Numbered from the stretch's first letter, positions 50,833-59,780 are shown. The stretch: DNA of 64,000 nt from JAHEJA01 sp965657215 (GCA_965657215.1 CBFHNR010000005.1:62001-126000), one strand, 5' to 3'. The notes: generated by a model from the letters alone, not told the origin. Program-made: numbers and translations.

Positions 50833-51408
50833 ATGAAAGTCCTGACAACATTTTTAACGGCACTTGCCTTTAGCGCGACAGGCCTTTGGGCCGAAACAAT
50901 TGGCGATGATGGATTGCATAAACAATCTTGGATGCGAGACACCTTCAAAGATCTTCGAGAAGATTTGGAAGAAGCCAACGCCGAAGGAAAACGGCTTGTT
51001 CTGTTTTTCGAACAAAGAGGCTGTATCTATTGCGCCAAAATGCACAAAGAGGTCTTTTCCCGTGAAAATGTGAGCAACTATATTGAGGACAATTACTTTG
51101 TCGTTCAATTGAATTTACACGGTAACGTAGACGTCACAGATTTCGATGGAGAGACCCTTGAAGAGCGTGACATTGCCCGCAAGTGGGGGATTCTCTTTAC
51201 CCCATCGATAATGTTCTTGCCGGAAGAGGTCGAAGAGGGCCTGACAGCGCAAACAGCATCAGTTGCTGTGATGCCTGGTGCCTTTGGTGCAGGAACGACT
51301 TTGGATATGTTTACTTGGGTAAATGAAAAGCGGTATCTTCTTGATAATGATGAAGATTTTCAGCGTTATCATGCACGCAAGATCGAAGAGCGCCGCAATA
51401 GCAAATAA
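50833..51408 (+). CDS. soxW: Periplasmic thioredoxin SoxW
   Basis: A 191-residue exported thioredoxin-like protein. The signal peptide ends near WAETIG; the active site is CIYC at residues 64-67 (FFEQRGCIYCAKM); cis-Pro is in LFTPSIMFL. It takes electrons from SoxV. GGAGGATACCAA lies before the start. The soxW-soxX gap after it holds the best SqrR-type operator of the window. Confidence 0.92.
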   Translation: MKVLTTFLTALAFSATGLWAETIGDDGLHKQSWMRDTFKDLREDLEEANAEGKRLVLFFEQRGCIYCAKMHKEVFSRENVSNYIEDNYFVVQLNLHGNVDVTDFDGETLEERDIARKWGILFTPSIMFLPEEVEEGLTAQTASVAVMPGAFGAGTTLDMFTWVNEKRYLLDNDEDFQRYHARKIEERRNSK

Positions 51409-51425
51409 ATTAATTGGATTGTTTT

Positions 51426-51441
51426 ATTCAATTCTGTGAAT
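51426..51441. promoter_or_regulatory. Perfect SqrR/SoxR-type operator upstream of soxX
   Basis: ATTCAATTCTGTGAAT matches ATTC-N8-GAAT exactly. It lies in the soxW-soxX gap, 84 bases before the soxX start. A further imperfect dyad CTACGGTA-N8-TATCGTAG follows at 51471-51494, and three GTAGCC copies (51463-51511) surround it. Confidence 0.65.
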
Positions 51442-51524
51442 TTGTTGTTGCGTTTAATAGGCTTGGTAGCCTACGGTATACGAAGCTATCGTAGCCGATA
51501 CACTGGTAGCCATAGGGAGGAACT

Positions 51525-52001
51525 ATGAGGCTAACAACCATGACACTCGTAGCGAGCGTTGCACTGTCAAGTGCCGCGTTTGCTGAAATGGTCGCACCCG
51601 CGGACGTAACTTATGATGAATACGGTTCTGTTGAACAGTCTTTAACTGGCAAGCCAGGAAATGCTGAAAACGGCGCTATCGTTATGAAGTCAAAGTCTCA
51701 AGGTAACTGCATCGCATGTCACGCTGTGACGGCACTTAACGACGCACCGTTCCACGGTGAAGTCGGTCCAATGTTGGACGGTGTAGGAGATCGTTGGAAC
51801 GAAGCAGAGCTTCGCGGAATTTTGGCGAACGCCAAAATGACATTCGAGGGCACAATTATGCCAGCCTACTACAAAGTAGACGGCTATATTCGCCCAGGAG
51901 ATGCATACACTGGCAAGGCACCGAAGGGTCCATTGGATTCATTGCTAAGTGCTGAGCAAATCGAAGATGTAGTCGCATTTCTTTCAACTCTGAAAGAATA
52001 G
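51525..52001 (+). CDS. soxX: Sulfur oxidation c-type cytochrome SoxX
   Basis: A 158-residue periplasmic monoheme cytochrome. The signal peptide ends at residue 20 (AAFA-EM), and the heme motif CIACH is at 62-66. GEVGPMLDGVGDRW and MPAYYKVDG (axial Met region) are typical. With SoxA it attaches thiosulfate to the SoxY cysteine. AGGGAGGAACT precedes the ATG. Confidence 0.95.
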   Translation: MRLTTMTLVASVALSSAAFAEMVAPADVTYDEYGSVEQSLTGKPGNAENGAIVMKSKSQGNCIACHAVTALNDAPFHGEVGPMLDGVGDRWNEAELRGILANAKMTFEGTIMPAYYKVDGYIRPGDAYTGKAPKGPLDSLLSAEQIEDVVAFLSTLKE

Positions 52002-52025
52002 TGGCTTTTTAATAAGGAGAGACTA

Positions 52026-52442
52026 ATGGAATTCTCAAGACGCGAAACACTAGCGCTTGGGCTCGGAGCGGCAGCACTTACAGTGCTACCAATGCGAGTA
52101 TCTGCAGCAGCAGACGATGCGATTTCAGCCTTCACAGGTGGTGCAGACGTAGCGACTTCTGGCGTTACTTTGGATGCACCAGAGATTGCTGAAAACGGAA
52201 ACACTGTCCCGGTTAGCGTATCTGCGCCAGGTGCTGTTTCAATTTTGGTTCTAGCGATGGGTAACCCAACACCAGGTGTTGCTCAGTTCAATTTCGGGTC
52301 GGCTTCTGGTGAGCAAGCAGCATCCACACGTATTCGCCTCGCGGGTACACAGGATGTTGTTGCTGTTGCTAAAATGGCCGACGGTAGTTTTGCGCAAGCC
52401 ACTAGCACTGTTAAAGTGACTATTGGCGGCTGTGGCGGATAA
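52026..52442 (+). CDS. soxY: Thiosulfate carrier subunit SoxY
   Basis: A 138-residue protein with a Tat signal (EFSRRETLALGLGAAAL). It ends in the swinging arm VTIGGCGG, where C136 carries the sulfur intermediates. The rest is an immunoglobulin-like fold. It pairs with SoxZ. AAGGAG lies before the start. Confidence 0.96.
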   Translation: MEFSRRETLALGLGAAALTVLPMRVSAAADDAISAFTGGADVATSGVTLDAPEIAENGNTVPVSVSAPGAVSILVLAMGNPTPGVAQFNFGSASGEQAASTRIRLAGTQDVVAVAKMADGSFAQATSTVKVTIGGCGG

Positions 52443-52457
52443 GAGGAGAAGAGACAA

Positions 52458-52787
52458 ATGGCAAAGAATGTAAAACCTCGCGTCAAAGCTCCTAAGAAGG
52501 CAGCAGCTGGCGAAACCGTTACCATCAAAACATTGATCAGCCACAACATGGAATCTGGTCAGCGTAAAGATAAAGAAGGTAACAAAATTCCGCGTTCGAT
52601 TATCAACCGCTTTACATGCGACGTGAATGGCACAAATGCCGTTGACGTAACACTAGAGCCTGCGATCTCCACGAACCCATACTTCGAATTCAGCGTTGTT
52701 ATCGAAGAAGCAAGTGAATTGAAATTCACTTGGTACGATGATGATGGCTCTGTTTACGATACATCTAAATCAGTGGCTATCGGCTAA
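52458..52787 (+). CDS. soxZ: Thiosulfate carrier subunit SoxZ
   Basis: A 109-residue protein. The N-terminus VKPRVKAPKKAAAGETVTIK and the ISHNMESGQRKDKEGNKIPR loop are SoxZ signatures. It has no signal peptide and is exported piggyback with SoxY through Tat. AGGAGAAGAG lies upstream. A strong hairpin follows before soxA. Confidence 0.96.
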   Translation: MAKNVKPRVKAPKKAAAGETVTIKTLISHNMESGQRKDKEGNKIPRSIINRFTCDVNGTNAVDVTLEPAISTNPYFEFSVVIEEASELKFTWYDDDGSVYDTSKSVAIG

Positions 52788-52806
52788 GGTCGATACCCCA
52801 TAGATT

Positions 52807-52836
52807 GGTGGTCTTGCTCGCAATTGCAGGGCCACC
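52807..52836 (+). promoter_or_regulatory. Intra-operon hairpin between soxZ and soxA
   Basis: GGTGGTCTTGC (52807-52817) pairs with GCAGGGCCACC (52826-52836) over 11 pairs, two of them G-U, with an 8-base loop. There is no U-run. It may protect the soxXYZ message or set the ratio of SoxYZ to SoxAB. Confidence 0.55.
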
Positions 52837-52855
52837 CCTTTAGGGAGGAATTGCA

Positions 52856-53701
52856 ATGAAATTAAAAGCACTTACAGCAATCGCAGCTGTCATGTTTGCT
52901 GGATCCGTTTATGCGGATGAAGCAGCGGAACTTGTGGTCAATGACGAAATCGAGATGGTCACGAAAACAGCGGCACCAGCGCACTTGTCTGACGCCATGG
53001 ACGAAGTGATGTCTGGCTGGCGTTTCCGGTCTGACGAAACGCAAGCTATGCAAATGGATGATTTCGACAACCCAGGCATGATCTTTGTGGATCAAGCTAT
53101 GGATGCTTGGAACACAGCTGAAGGCAGCGCAGACAAGTCTTGTGCATCTTGCCACGGCGCTCCTGAAGAGAGCATGGCAGGCGTTCGCGCGGTCTATCCA
53201 AAGTGGAACGAAGATGCGGGCGAAGTTCGCACCTTGGCAATGCAGATCAACGATTGTCGTGAAACCCAAATGGGTGCCGAAGCATACGGCTACACAAGCG
53301 GCAACATGGCATCAATGGAAGCATTGATCGCCGTTCAATCACGCGGCATGCCAGTTAACGTTGCGATTGATGGTCCGGTAGCAGCTGTGTGGGAAAAGGG
53401 CAAAGAGCTCTATTACACACGCACAGGTCAGCTTGAGTTGTCTTGCGCAAACTGCCACGAAGACAATTATGGCAATATGATCCGTGCGGACCACTTGTCA
53501 CAAGGCCAAATCAACGGCTTCCCAGTGTATCGTTTGAAAAATGCAAAGTTGAACACGTCACATGCACGTTTCAAAGGCTGCGTTCGTGACACGCGCGCGG
53601 AAACATTCAAGCCAGGTGGTGAAGAGTTCATCGCATTGGAGCTTTATGTTGCATCACGCGGTAACGGTCTTTCTGTAGAAGCACCTTCGGTCAGAAACTA
53701 A
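52856..53701 (+). CDS. soxA: Sulfur oxidation diheme cytochrome SoxA
   Basis: A 281-residue periplasmic cytochrome. The signal peptide ends at residue 20 (VYA-DE). Heme motifs are CASCH (96-100) and CANCH (197-201). C242 in RFKGCVRDTRAE is the cysteine that ligates the active heme and forms the persulfide. It works as SoxXA. GGGAGGAATTG lies before the ATG; a strong terminator follows. Confidence 0.96.
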   Translation: MKLKALTAIAAVMFAGSVYADEAAELVVNDEIEMVTKTAAPAHLSDAMDEVMSGWRFRSDETQAMQMDDFDNPGMIFVDQAMDAWNTAEGSADKSCASCHGAPEESMAGVRAVYPKWNEDAGEVRTLAMQINDCRETQMGAEAYGYTSGNMASMEALIAVQSRGMPVNVAIDGPVAAVWEKGKELYYTRTGQLELSCANCHEDNYGNMIRADHLSQGQINGFPVYRLKNAKLNTSHARFKGCVRDTRAETFKPGGEEFIALELYVASRGNGLSVEAPSVRN

Positions 53702-53710
53702 AAACGTATC

Positions 53711-53745
53711 AAAGGCCCTCGCATTTTGGGATGCGGGGGCCTTTT
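53711..53745 (+). terminator. Terminator after soxA
   Basis: AAAGGCCCTCGCAT (53711-53724) pairs with ATGCGGGGGCCTTTT (53731-53745), giving a stem of about 13 bp and ending in TTTT. It splits soxXYZA from soxBCD at the transcript level. Confidence 0.85.
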
Positions 53746-53756
53746 CAAATTTACTT

Positions 53757-53774
53757 ATTCAAATATGCGCATAT
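53757..53774. promoter_or_regulatory. Operator-like palindrome before soxB
   Basis: ATTC-N8-GCAT (53757-53772) differs from the SqrR-type motif by one base. It overlaps the perfect palindrome ATATGCGCATAT (53763-53774), 22 bases before the soxB start. Because a terminator precedes it, soxBCD probably has its own promoter here. Confidence 0.45.
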
Positions 53775-53796
53775 GTAGCGAAGGTAGGATGAACAC

Positions 53797-55494
53797 ATGA
53801 TATCACGTCGTGACTTTCTTCAAGTTGGGATGGCAGCCTCGGCATTGTACGGGGCCTCTGGTTTTGGAAACTGGGGTCGTCTCGCTGCTCAGCAAAAACT
53901 GACACAAGATGAATTGTTGCAGTTTGACACCTTCGGTAATGTGTCACTGATCCACGTTACAGACATCCATGCGCAGCTAAAGCCAATCTATTTTCGCGAG
54001 CCATCCATTAACTTGGGCGTTGGCGATGCGCGCGGGCAGGTTCCTCACGTCACGGGTGCAGATTTCCGGAAAATGTACGGCATTGCGGATGGGTCTCCCT
54101 CTCATTACGCATTGACGTATAACGACTTTACCGCAATGGCACAGACCTATGGTCGTGTTGGCGGGTTGGATCGCGTTGCAACAGTTGTGAACGCCATTCG
54201 TGCCGATCGACCTGATGCGATCCTGCTTGATGGTGGGGATACGTGGCACGGGTCTTACACCTGTCACAAAACCCAAGGCCAAGACATGGTCAACGTGATG
54301 AATGCGTTGAACCCTGATGCGATGACATTCCACTGGGAATTCACATTGGGATCAGAGCGTGTCCAAGAGATTGTGGAAAACCTCCCTTTCGCAGCTCTTG
54401 GTCAAAACATCTTTGATGCTGAATGGGACGAACCCGCCGAACTCTTTCCTCCCTATAAGATGTTCGAGCGTGGCGGTTCCAAGATTGCAGTGATCGGTCA
54501 GGCCTTCCCTTATATGCCGATTGCCAACCCTGGTTGGATGTTCCCTGAATATAGCTTTGGTATTCGTGATGAACGTATGCAGGAAATGGTCGACGAAGTG
54601 CGCGGCCTTGGTGCCGAAATTGTGGTTGTTCTATCTCACAACGGTTTTGACGTTGATAAAAAGATGGCGAGCCGTGTGACAGGTATCGATGTGATCCTCT
54701 CAGGTCACACGCATGATGCCTTGCCTGAGCCTGTCTTGGTCGGTGAGACAATCGTTGTTGCCTCTGGCTCCAATGGTAAATTCGTCAGCCGCGTTGATCT
54801 CGATGTGCGTGACGGTCGTATGATGGGCTTTAAACACAAGCTTATCCCGATTTTCTCTGACGTTATTGAGCCTGACAAGGATATGGCGGCACTGATCGAT
54901 GAACAGCGTGCGCCTTATATCAATGAATTGACCGAAGTGATCGGTAAGACAGACAGCCTTCTGTATCGCCGTGGTAATTTCAACGGCACGTGGGATGATT
55001 TGATCTGTGATGCGTTGATCCAAGAGCGTGACGCAGATATTTCGATGTCTCCAGGTGTTCGTTGGGGGCCGTCAATCTTGCCGGGCCAAGACATTACACG
55101 TGAAGATATCTTTAACGTGACATCAATGTCTTATGGCAAGGCCTATCGTACTGAAATGACAGGTGAATTCATTCATGTCATTCTAGAAGATGTTGCGGAT
55201 AACTTGTTCAATGTTGATCCTTATTATCAACAGGGCGGCGACATGGTGCGCATCGGTGGCATGGGCTACCGCATTGATGTGAACCAACCGCAAGGCAGCC
55301 GCATCAGTGAAATGACATTGCTCAAAACGGGCGAGCTCATTGATCCAGCCAAAACCTATGTTGTGGCAGGATGGGCATCTGTGAACGAGGGCACGGAAGG
55401 TCCAGAAATTTGGGATGTGGTTGAAAATCATATCCGCAAACAGGGAACAATTACTGTGCCCCAAAACAATTCTGTGAAAGTTGTCGGCGCGTAA
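53797..55494 (+). CDS. soxB: SoxB S-sulfosulfanyl-L-cysteine sulfohydrolase
   Basis: A 565-residue periplasmic dimanganese enzyme of the 5'-nucleotidase family. Tat signal: MISRRDFLQVGMAASALYG. Metal ligands are D56 and H58 (VTDIHAQL), D148 (LDGGDTWHG), H179 (TFHWEFTLG), then LSHNGFD and SGHTHDALPEP. It releases sulfate from SoxY-bound intermediates. The residue before HWEF is Phe where other SoxB proteins I know have Gly. It starts the soxBCD unit. Confidence 0.96.
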   Translation: MISRRDFLQVGMAASALYGASGFGNWGRLAAQQKLTQDELLQFDTFGNVSLIHVTDIHAQLKPIYFREPSINLGVGDARGQVPHVTGADFRKMYGIADGSPSHYALTYNDFTAMAQTYGRVGGLDRVATVVNAIRADRPDAILLDGGDTWHGSYTCHKTQGQDMVNVMNALNPDAMTFHWEFTLGSERVQEIVENLPFAALGQNIFDAEWDEPAELFPPYKMFERGGSKIAVIGQAFPYMPIANPGWMFPEYSFGIRDERMQEMVDEVRGLGAEIVVVLSHNGFDVDKKMASRVTGIDVILSGHTHDALPEPVLVGETIVVASGSNGKFVSRVDLDVRDGRMMGFKHKLIPIFSDVIEPDKDMAALIDEQRAPYINELTEVIGKTDSLLYRRGNFNGTWDDLICDALIQERDADISMSPGVRWGPSILPGQDITREDIFNVTSMSYGKAYRTEMTGEFIHVILEDVADNLFNVDPYYQQGGDMVRIGGMGYRIDVNQPQGSRISEMTLLKTGELIDPAKTYVVAGWASVNEGTEGPEIWDVVENHIRKQGTITVPQNNSVKVVGA

Positions 55495-55535
55495 ATCGCC
55501 GGCTCATTAATTAACCAAGTCAGGAGCGTTACAAG

Positions 55536-56816
55536 ATGACAAACGGCTTCAAAAACAAAGGCGCATCACGTCGCCAGTTTTTAACAGGTGCTGCGGCAGC
55601 AGGCGTCGGCGGTGTTGCCGCGACAGTCGCCAAAGCATCCGGGGATCCCTTGATCACCGAAAAGCAAATTTGGGCTCAGGCGACCGGAGACGGCGTTGAT
55701 GCATATCCTTATGGGATGCCTATCGAATTTGAAAAAGACGTTGTGCGTCGCAATGTGGAATGGTTGACAGCGGATACAATCAGCTCAATCAACTTTACCC
55801 CAATTCACGCACTCGACGGCACGATCACTCCACAGGGCTGTGCGTTTGAACGTCACCACTCTGGTGCGATTGAATTGCGCAAGGAAGATTATCGTTTGAT
55901 GATCAACGGTCTTGTGGATCGTCCTCTTGTCTTTACCTACGCTGACTTGGAACGCTTCCCACGTGAAAATCACGTGTATTTCTGCGAATGTGCGGCGAAT
56001 ACAGGCATGGAATGGGCGGGGTCTCAATTAAACGGTGCTCAGTTCACGCATGGTATGATCCACAACATGGAATATACAGGCGTCACATTGCGCACATTGC
56101 TCGAAGAAGCGGGCCTTGATGCGGCTGGCGATCTCAGCGACAAGTGGGTCTACGTCGAAGGGGCAGATGCCTCATCTAACGGTCGCTCAATCCCAATGGA
56201 AAAAGCTTTGGATGACGTTCTCGTCGCCTTCAAAGCGAATGGTGAAGCCCTTCGCAAAGAGCACGGTTATCCAGTTCGCTTGGTTGTTCCTGGTTGGGAA
56301 GGCAACATGTGGGTCAAGTGGCTGCGTCGTGTCGAAGTGACGGACCAAGCTATCGAGAGCCGTGAAGAAACATCAAAGTACACAGATACTTTGGAGGATG
56401 GCACATCTCGTAAATGGACATGGGCCATGGATGCGAAATCCGTTGTCACAAGCCCAAGCCCGCAATCGCCGATCACACACGGCAAAGGCCCATTGGTCAT
56501 CACTGGCCTTGCGTGGACAGGTCGTGGAACCGTCACAGGTGTTGACGTGTCAATCGATGGCGGCAAAAACTGGCAGAAAGCCCGTCTTGCCAAGCCAGGC
56601 GAGCGTATGGCGCTCACACGTTTCTATCTTGATATCGATTGGAACGGCGAGGAAATGTTGATCCAGAGCCGTGCGCATGACGACACAGGATATGTTCAAC
56701 CGACGAAAGACCAACTTCGTGACGTTCGTGGCTTGAATTCCATCTATCACAATAACTGTATTCAAACTTGGTGGGTAAAACCAAATGGGGAGGCCGAAAA
56801 TGTCGAAATCTCTTAA
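55536..56816 (+). CDS. soxC: Sulfane dehydrogenase molybdopterin subunit SoxC
   Basis: A 426-residue Tat-exported protein (SRRQFLTGAAAAGVGG, residues 11-26). The oxidoreductase molybdopterin domain has the Mo-ligand C152 in VYFCECAANTGMEWAG, and a Mo-co dimerisation domain follows (SPQSPITHGKGPLVITGLAW). With SoxD it oxidizes the sulfane sulfur on SoxY. CAGGAG lies upstream. Its last 17 bases overlap soxD. Confidence 0.96.
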   Translation: MTNGFKNKGASRRQFLTGAAAAGVGGVAATVAKASGDPLITEKQIWAQATGDGVDAYPYGMPIEFEKDVVRRNVEWLTADTISSINFTPIHALDGTITPQGCAFERHHSGAIELRKEDYRLMINGLVDRPLVFTYADLERFPRENHVYFCECAANTGMEWAGSQLNGAQFTHGMIHNMEYTGVTLRTLLEEAGLDAAGDLSDKWVYVEGADASSNGRSIPMEKALDDVLVAFKANGEALRKEHGYPVRLVVPGWEGNMWVKWLRRVEVTDQAIESREETSKYTDTLEDGTSRKWTWAMDAKSVVTSPSPQSPITHGKGPLVITGLAWTGRGTVTGVDVSIDGGKNWQKARLAKPGERMALTRFYLDIDWNGEEMLIQSRAHDDTGYVQPTKDQLRDVRGLNSIYHNNCIQTWWVKPNGEAENVEIS

Positions 56817-57858
56817 TCTATTGATTGGCGCAACAGCGTTAACACTCTCATCTACATTCGCTGTTCATGCCGAAGGTAAATTTGGCTTGGGTCGTGTGGC
56901 CTTGCCTGAGGAAATCGCGGCTTGGGACATCGATGTAGCGCCTGATGGTGCGGGATTGCCTGCGGGTAAAGGAAATGTATGGGACGGCGAAGAAGTCTTT
57001 GCTGATCAATGTGCAAGCTGCCACGGTGATTTTGCTGAAGGTGTTGATAACTGGCCCAAATTGGCTGGTGGAATGGACACTCTAGACTATGAAGATCCGC
57101 TGAAAACAGTTGGATCCTATTGGCCTCACCTATCCACAGCATGGGATTATGTGAACCGCTCAATGCCATTTGGCAACGCGCAAAGCCTAGAGCCGGATGA
57201 TGTTTATGCGATCGTCGCTTATATCCTCTACTCCAATGACTTGGTGGATGACGATTTCGAATTGTCACATGAGAACTTCGCGGATTTTGAACTTCCAAAC
57301 GCGAATGGCTTTATCATCGACGATCGTGCGGAAACGGAATATTCGATTTTCAACACAGCATGTTATGAGAACTGTAAAGAGACAGTTGAAATCACAATGC
57401 GTGCGGCTGTTTTGGACGTGACACCTGAAACCGAAGAGGCCTCTGCAGCCCCTGTTGTCGAAGCTGCGGCCGAAGTCGTTGCAGAAGCGGCTCCAGCTGT
57501 TGAAGAAGCGCCTGCAGCAGTTGTTGCGGCATTGGATGCCGACCTCGTCAAAAAAGGTGAAAAAGTTTACAAGAAGTGTAAAGCATGTCACCAAGTTGGT
57601 GAGGGTGCCAAGAACAAATCTGGTCCTCAGCTGAACGACATCGTTGGCCGCCAAATGGCCGCTATCGAAGGGTTCCGCTATTCCAAAGCAATGGCTGCGA
57701 TGGGCGAAGATGGCGCCGTTTGGGATGAAGAGGCCTTGGCCGCGTTCCTTGCGAAACCAAAAGCCTACATCAAAGGCACCAAAATGTCTTTCGCTGGCCT
57801 TAAGAAAGAAAAAGATATCGATGCGGCTATCGAATATCTGAAATCTGTTTCACAATAA
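56800..57858 (+). CDS. soxD: Sulfane dehydrogenase diheme cytochrome SoxD
   Basis: A 352-residue periplasmic cytochrome. The signal peptide ends near VHAEG. Heme 1 is CASCH at 71-75; a long Ala/Val/Glu-rich linker runs about 210-248; and heme 2 is CKACH at 260-264 in a cytochrome c2-like domain (CHQVGEGAKNKSGPQLNDIV, then GTKMSFAGL). I chose the ATG at 56800 with GGGGAGG upstream, inside the soxC end. It transfers electrons from SoxC to cytochrome c. A strong terminator follows. Confidence 0.95.
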   Translation: MSKSLNLLIGATALTLSSTFAVHAEGKFGLGRVALPEEIAAWDIDVAPDGAGLPAGKGNVWDGEEVFADQCASCHGDFAEGVDNWPKLAGGMDTLDYEDPLKTVGSYWPHLSTAWDYVNRSMPFGNAQSLEPDDVYAIVAYILYSNDLVDDDFELSHENFADFELPNANGFIIDDRAETEYSIFNTACYENCKETVEITMRAAVLDVTPETEEASAAPVVEAAAEVVAEAAPAVEEAPAAVVAALDADLVKKGEKVYKKCKACHQVGEGAKNKSGPQLNDIVGRQMAAIEGFRYSKAMAAMGEDGAVWDEEALAAFLAKPKAYIKGTKMSFAGLKKEKDIDAAIEYLKSVSQ

Positions 57859-57876
57859 GTGAGATAAAATCTAGAG

Positions 57877-57908
57877 AACCAGCCTCGATTTCGGGGCTGG
57901 TTTTTTTG
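57877..57908 (+). terminator. Terminator after soxD
   Basis: AACCAGCC (57877-57884) pairs with GGCTGGTT (57895-57902), and a TTTTTT run follows to 57907. Confidence 0.9.
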
Positions 57909-57911
57909 TGC

Positions 57912-58940
57912 CTAGCTGAGTGCCGAAGTGGCCCAGCCTTTGCGAAAACTATTTGGTGGCACACCGTATTTTGCTTTGAATTGACGGGCTAGATGTGATG
58001 TGGAATTGAACCCTGTCGCCGTCGCGATTTGTGTGATTGTCATATCCGTTTCGTTCAACAAGGCATGCACGCGCTCTAGCCGGAGACCATAGTAGAACTG
58101 GGTCGGAGATTGGCCGGTGTATTTCTTGAACAACCGTTCCAATTGCCGCCTCGAGATATCCAATGTGGCGCATAGGTCCAAAAGTGGTAGCGGCTCTTCG
58201 ACTGTTTCTGTCATCACTTGGATGGCATGGATGAGGCGTTGATTGCGCGAGCCAATCGCAACAGAGAGCGACGATTTCTGAGGCGCTTTCCGATCGCTGT
58301 TGCGTTTATGAATGCACATATCCGCAACAACAAGCGCGACATCACGGCCGTGATCGCGTTCGATGATATCTAACATCATGTCTGTGGCCGCACTTCCGCC
58401 GCCACATGTGATGAGCCGTCCGTCGATTTCATATAAATTGCGAGTTGGGACGAGGTCTGGGAACTTTTCCGAAAAGCTTGGTTGATTTTCCCAGTGCAGC
58501 GTAAATAAGCGCGATCCGATCAGGCCCGCATCTGCCAAAGCAAAAGCCCCTGTGCAAATCCCGCCCAAGGTTGTGCCAATTCTATCTTGGCGACGCACCC
58601 AATTTCGAACCTGCTCAGAGAGCGCAAGGGTTGGCTCCACTCCGGAACAGATAAACGCTGTTGCATCGCGATCAATCGGGGCGAGGGCGCCATCAGGTGT
58701 AATGGTAACACCGTTAGAGCACTGCACAGGGCCCCCATCAATGGTCATCGTGTGCCAGCGATAGAGTTCTTGTTTGGTGAGCTGATTGGCAATGCGCAAC
58801 GGCTCAACCGCGGCGCTAAAAGCCAACATGGTTAATTTGGGCGTTAACACGAAATAAAAATCACGCGGATCAGCTGTTGAATTATAAGTGAGGCTTGCTG
58901 CGCCCTTTTGAATAAATTTCTCTGAACTCACGTTGCTCAT
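57912..58940 (-). CDS. GlxA-family AraC-type transcriptional regulator
   Basis: A 342-residue regulator. An N-terminal DJ-1/PfpI-like amidotransferase fold (FVLTPKLTMLAFSAAVEPLR, GGICTGAFALADAGLI) is joined to a C-terminal AraC domain with two HTHs (CATLDISRRQLERLFKKYTG, ITQIATATGFNSTSHLARQF). The family includes GbdR and CdhR, which respond to glycine betaine or carnitine. The ligand here is unknown. It is convergent with soxD and divergent from clpP. Confidence 0.9.
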   Translation of the reverse strand: MSNVSSEKFIQKGAASLTYNSTADPRDFYFVLTPKLTMLAFSAAVEPLRIANQLTKQELYRWHTMTIDGGPVQCSNGVTITPDGALAPIDRDATAFICSGVEPTLALSEQVRNWVRRQDRIGTTLGGICTGAFALADAGLIGSRLFTLHWENQPSFSEKFPDLVPTRNLYEIDGRLITCGGGSAATDMMLDIIERDHGRDVALVVADMCIHKRNSDRKAPQKSSLSVAIGSRNQRLIHAIQVMTETVEEPLPLLDLCATLDISRRQLERLFKKYTGQSPTQFYYGLRLERVHALLNETDMTITQIATATGFNSTSHLARQFKAKYGVPPNSFRKGWATSALS

Positions 58941-59147
58941 CCTGACAAGTTTCTTTGCAAATATGCGAATTTTGCGGCCAATGAAATGAGAAATGGGGAT
59001 TTAGGGTATCTTTGTTGACAAGCCTTCATCGAATCTTAACTCTCTCAAGAGAGGTCATTTTTCGCGTTGCCTATTGCAGCCATCCTATTGCGATACTAAG
59101 ACTCTTATACGCTGTACGGAAATTACATTTGAAGAAAGCAGGGCACT

Positions 59148-59780
59148 ATGAACGATCCAGTCGACTTTTACATGAATTCACTTGTTCCAATGGTTGTTGA
59201 ACAAACAAGCCGTGGGGAACGTGCCTATGACATCTTCTCGCGTTTGCTCAAAGAGCGGATCATCTTTTTGAACGGTCCTGTTCATGATGGGATGTCCTCT
59301 TTGATCGTGGCGCAGCTTTTGCACCTTGAGGCGGAAAACCCGTCCAAAGAAATCAGCATGTATATCAATAGCCCTGGTGGCGTTGTGACATCTGGTCTGT
59401 CGATCTATGACACGATGCAGTATATCAAACCAAAGGTCTCGACTTTGGTGATCGGTCAAGCAGCCTCAATGGGGTCCTTGCTGCTGACTGCTGGCGAAAA
59501 AGGCATGCGCTTCTCTTTGCCAAACAGCCGTGTAATGGTGCACCAGCCCTCTGGTGGCTACCAAGGTCAAGCAACGGATATCATGATCCACGCGGAAGAA
59601 ACGCTCAAGCTCAAGCGTCGCCTGAATGAGATCTATGTGACGCACACTGGTCAAGACCTCAAGACCGTCGAAGCGGCTTTGGAGCGTGATAACTTCATGT
59701 CACCCGAAGATGCAAAAGAGTGGGGCTTGATTGACGAAATCGTCTCTAACCGCTCTGCTGGTGATGAAGCTGACGCATAA
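59148..59780 (+). CDS. clpP: ATP-dependent Clp protease proteolytic subunit
   Basis: A 210-residue serine protease. The triad is S107 (IGQAASMGSLLLTAG), H132 (RVMVHQPSGGYQG) and D181. The normal heptamer handle helix is present (ATDIMIHAEETLKLKRRLN). It forms the ClpXP chamber with the next gene. AGCAGGG precedes the ATG. A terminator separates it from clpX. Confidence 0.97.
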   Translation: MNDPVDFYMNSLVPMVVEQTSRGERAYDIFSRLLKERIIFLNGPVHDGMSSLIVAQLLHLEAENPSKEISMYINSPGGVVTSGLSIYDTMQYIKPKVSTLVIGQAASMGSLLLTAGEKGMRFSLPNSRVMVHQPSGGYQGQATDIMIHAEETLKLKRRLNEIYVTHTGQDLKTVEAALERDNFMSPEDAKEWGLIDEIVSNRSAGDEADA

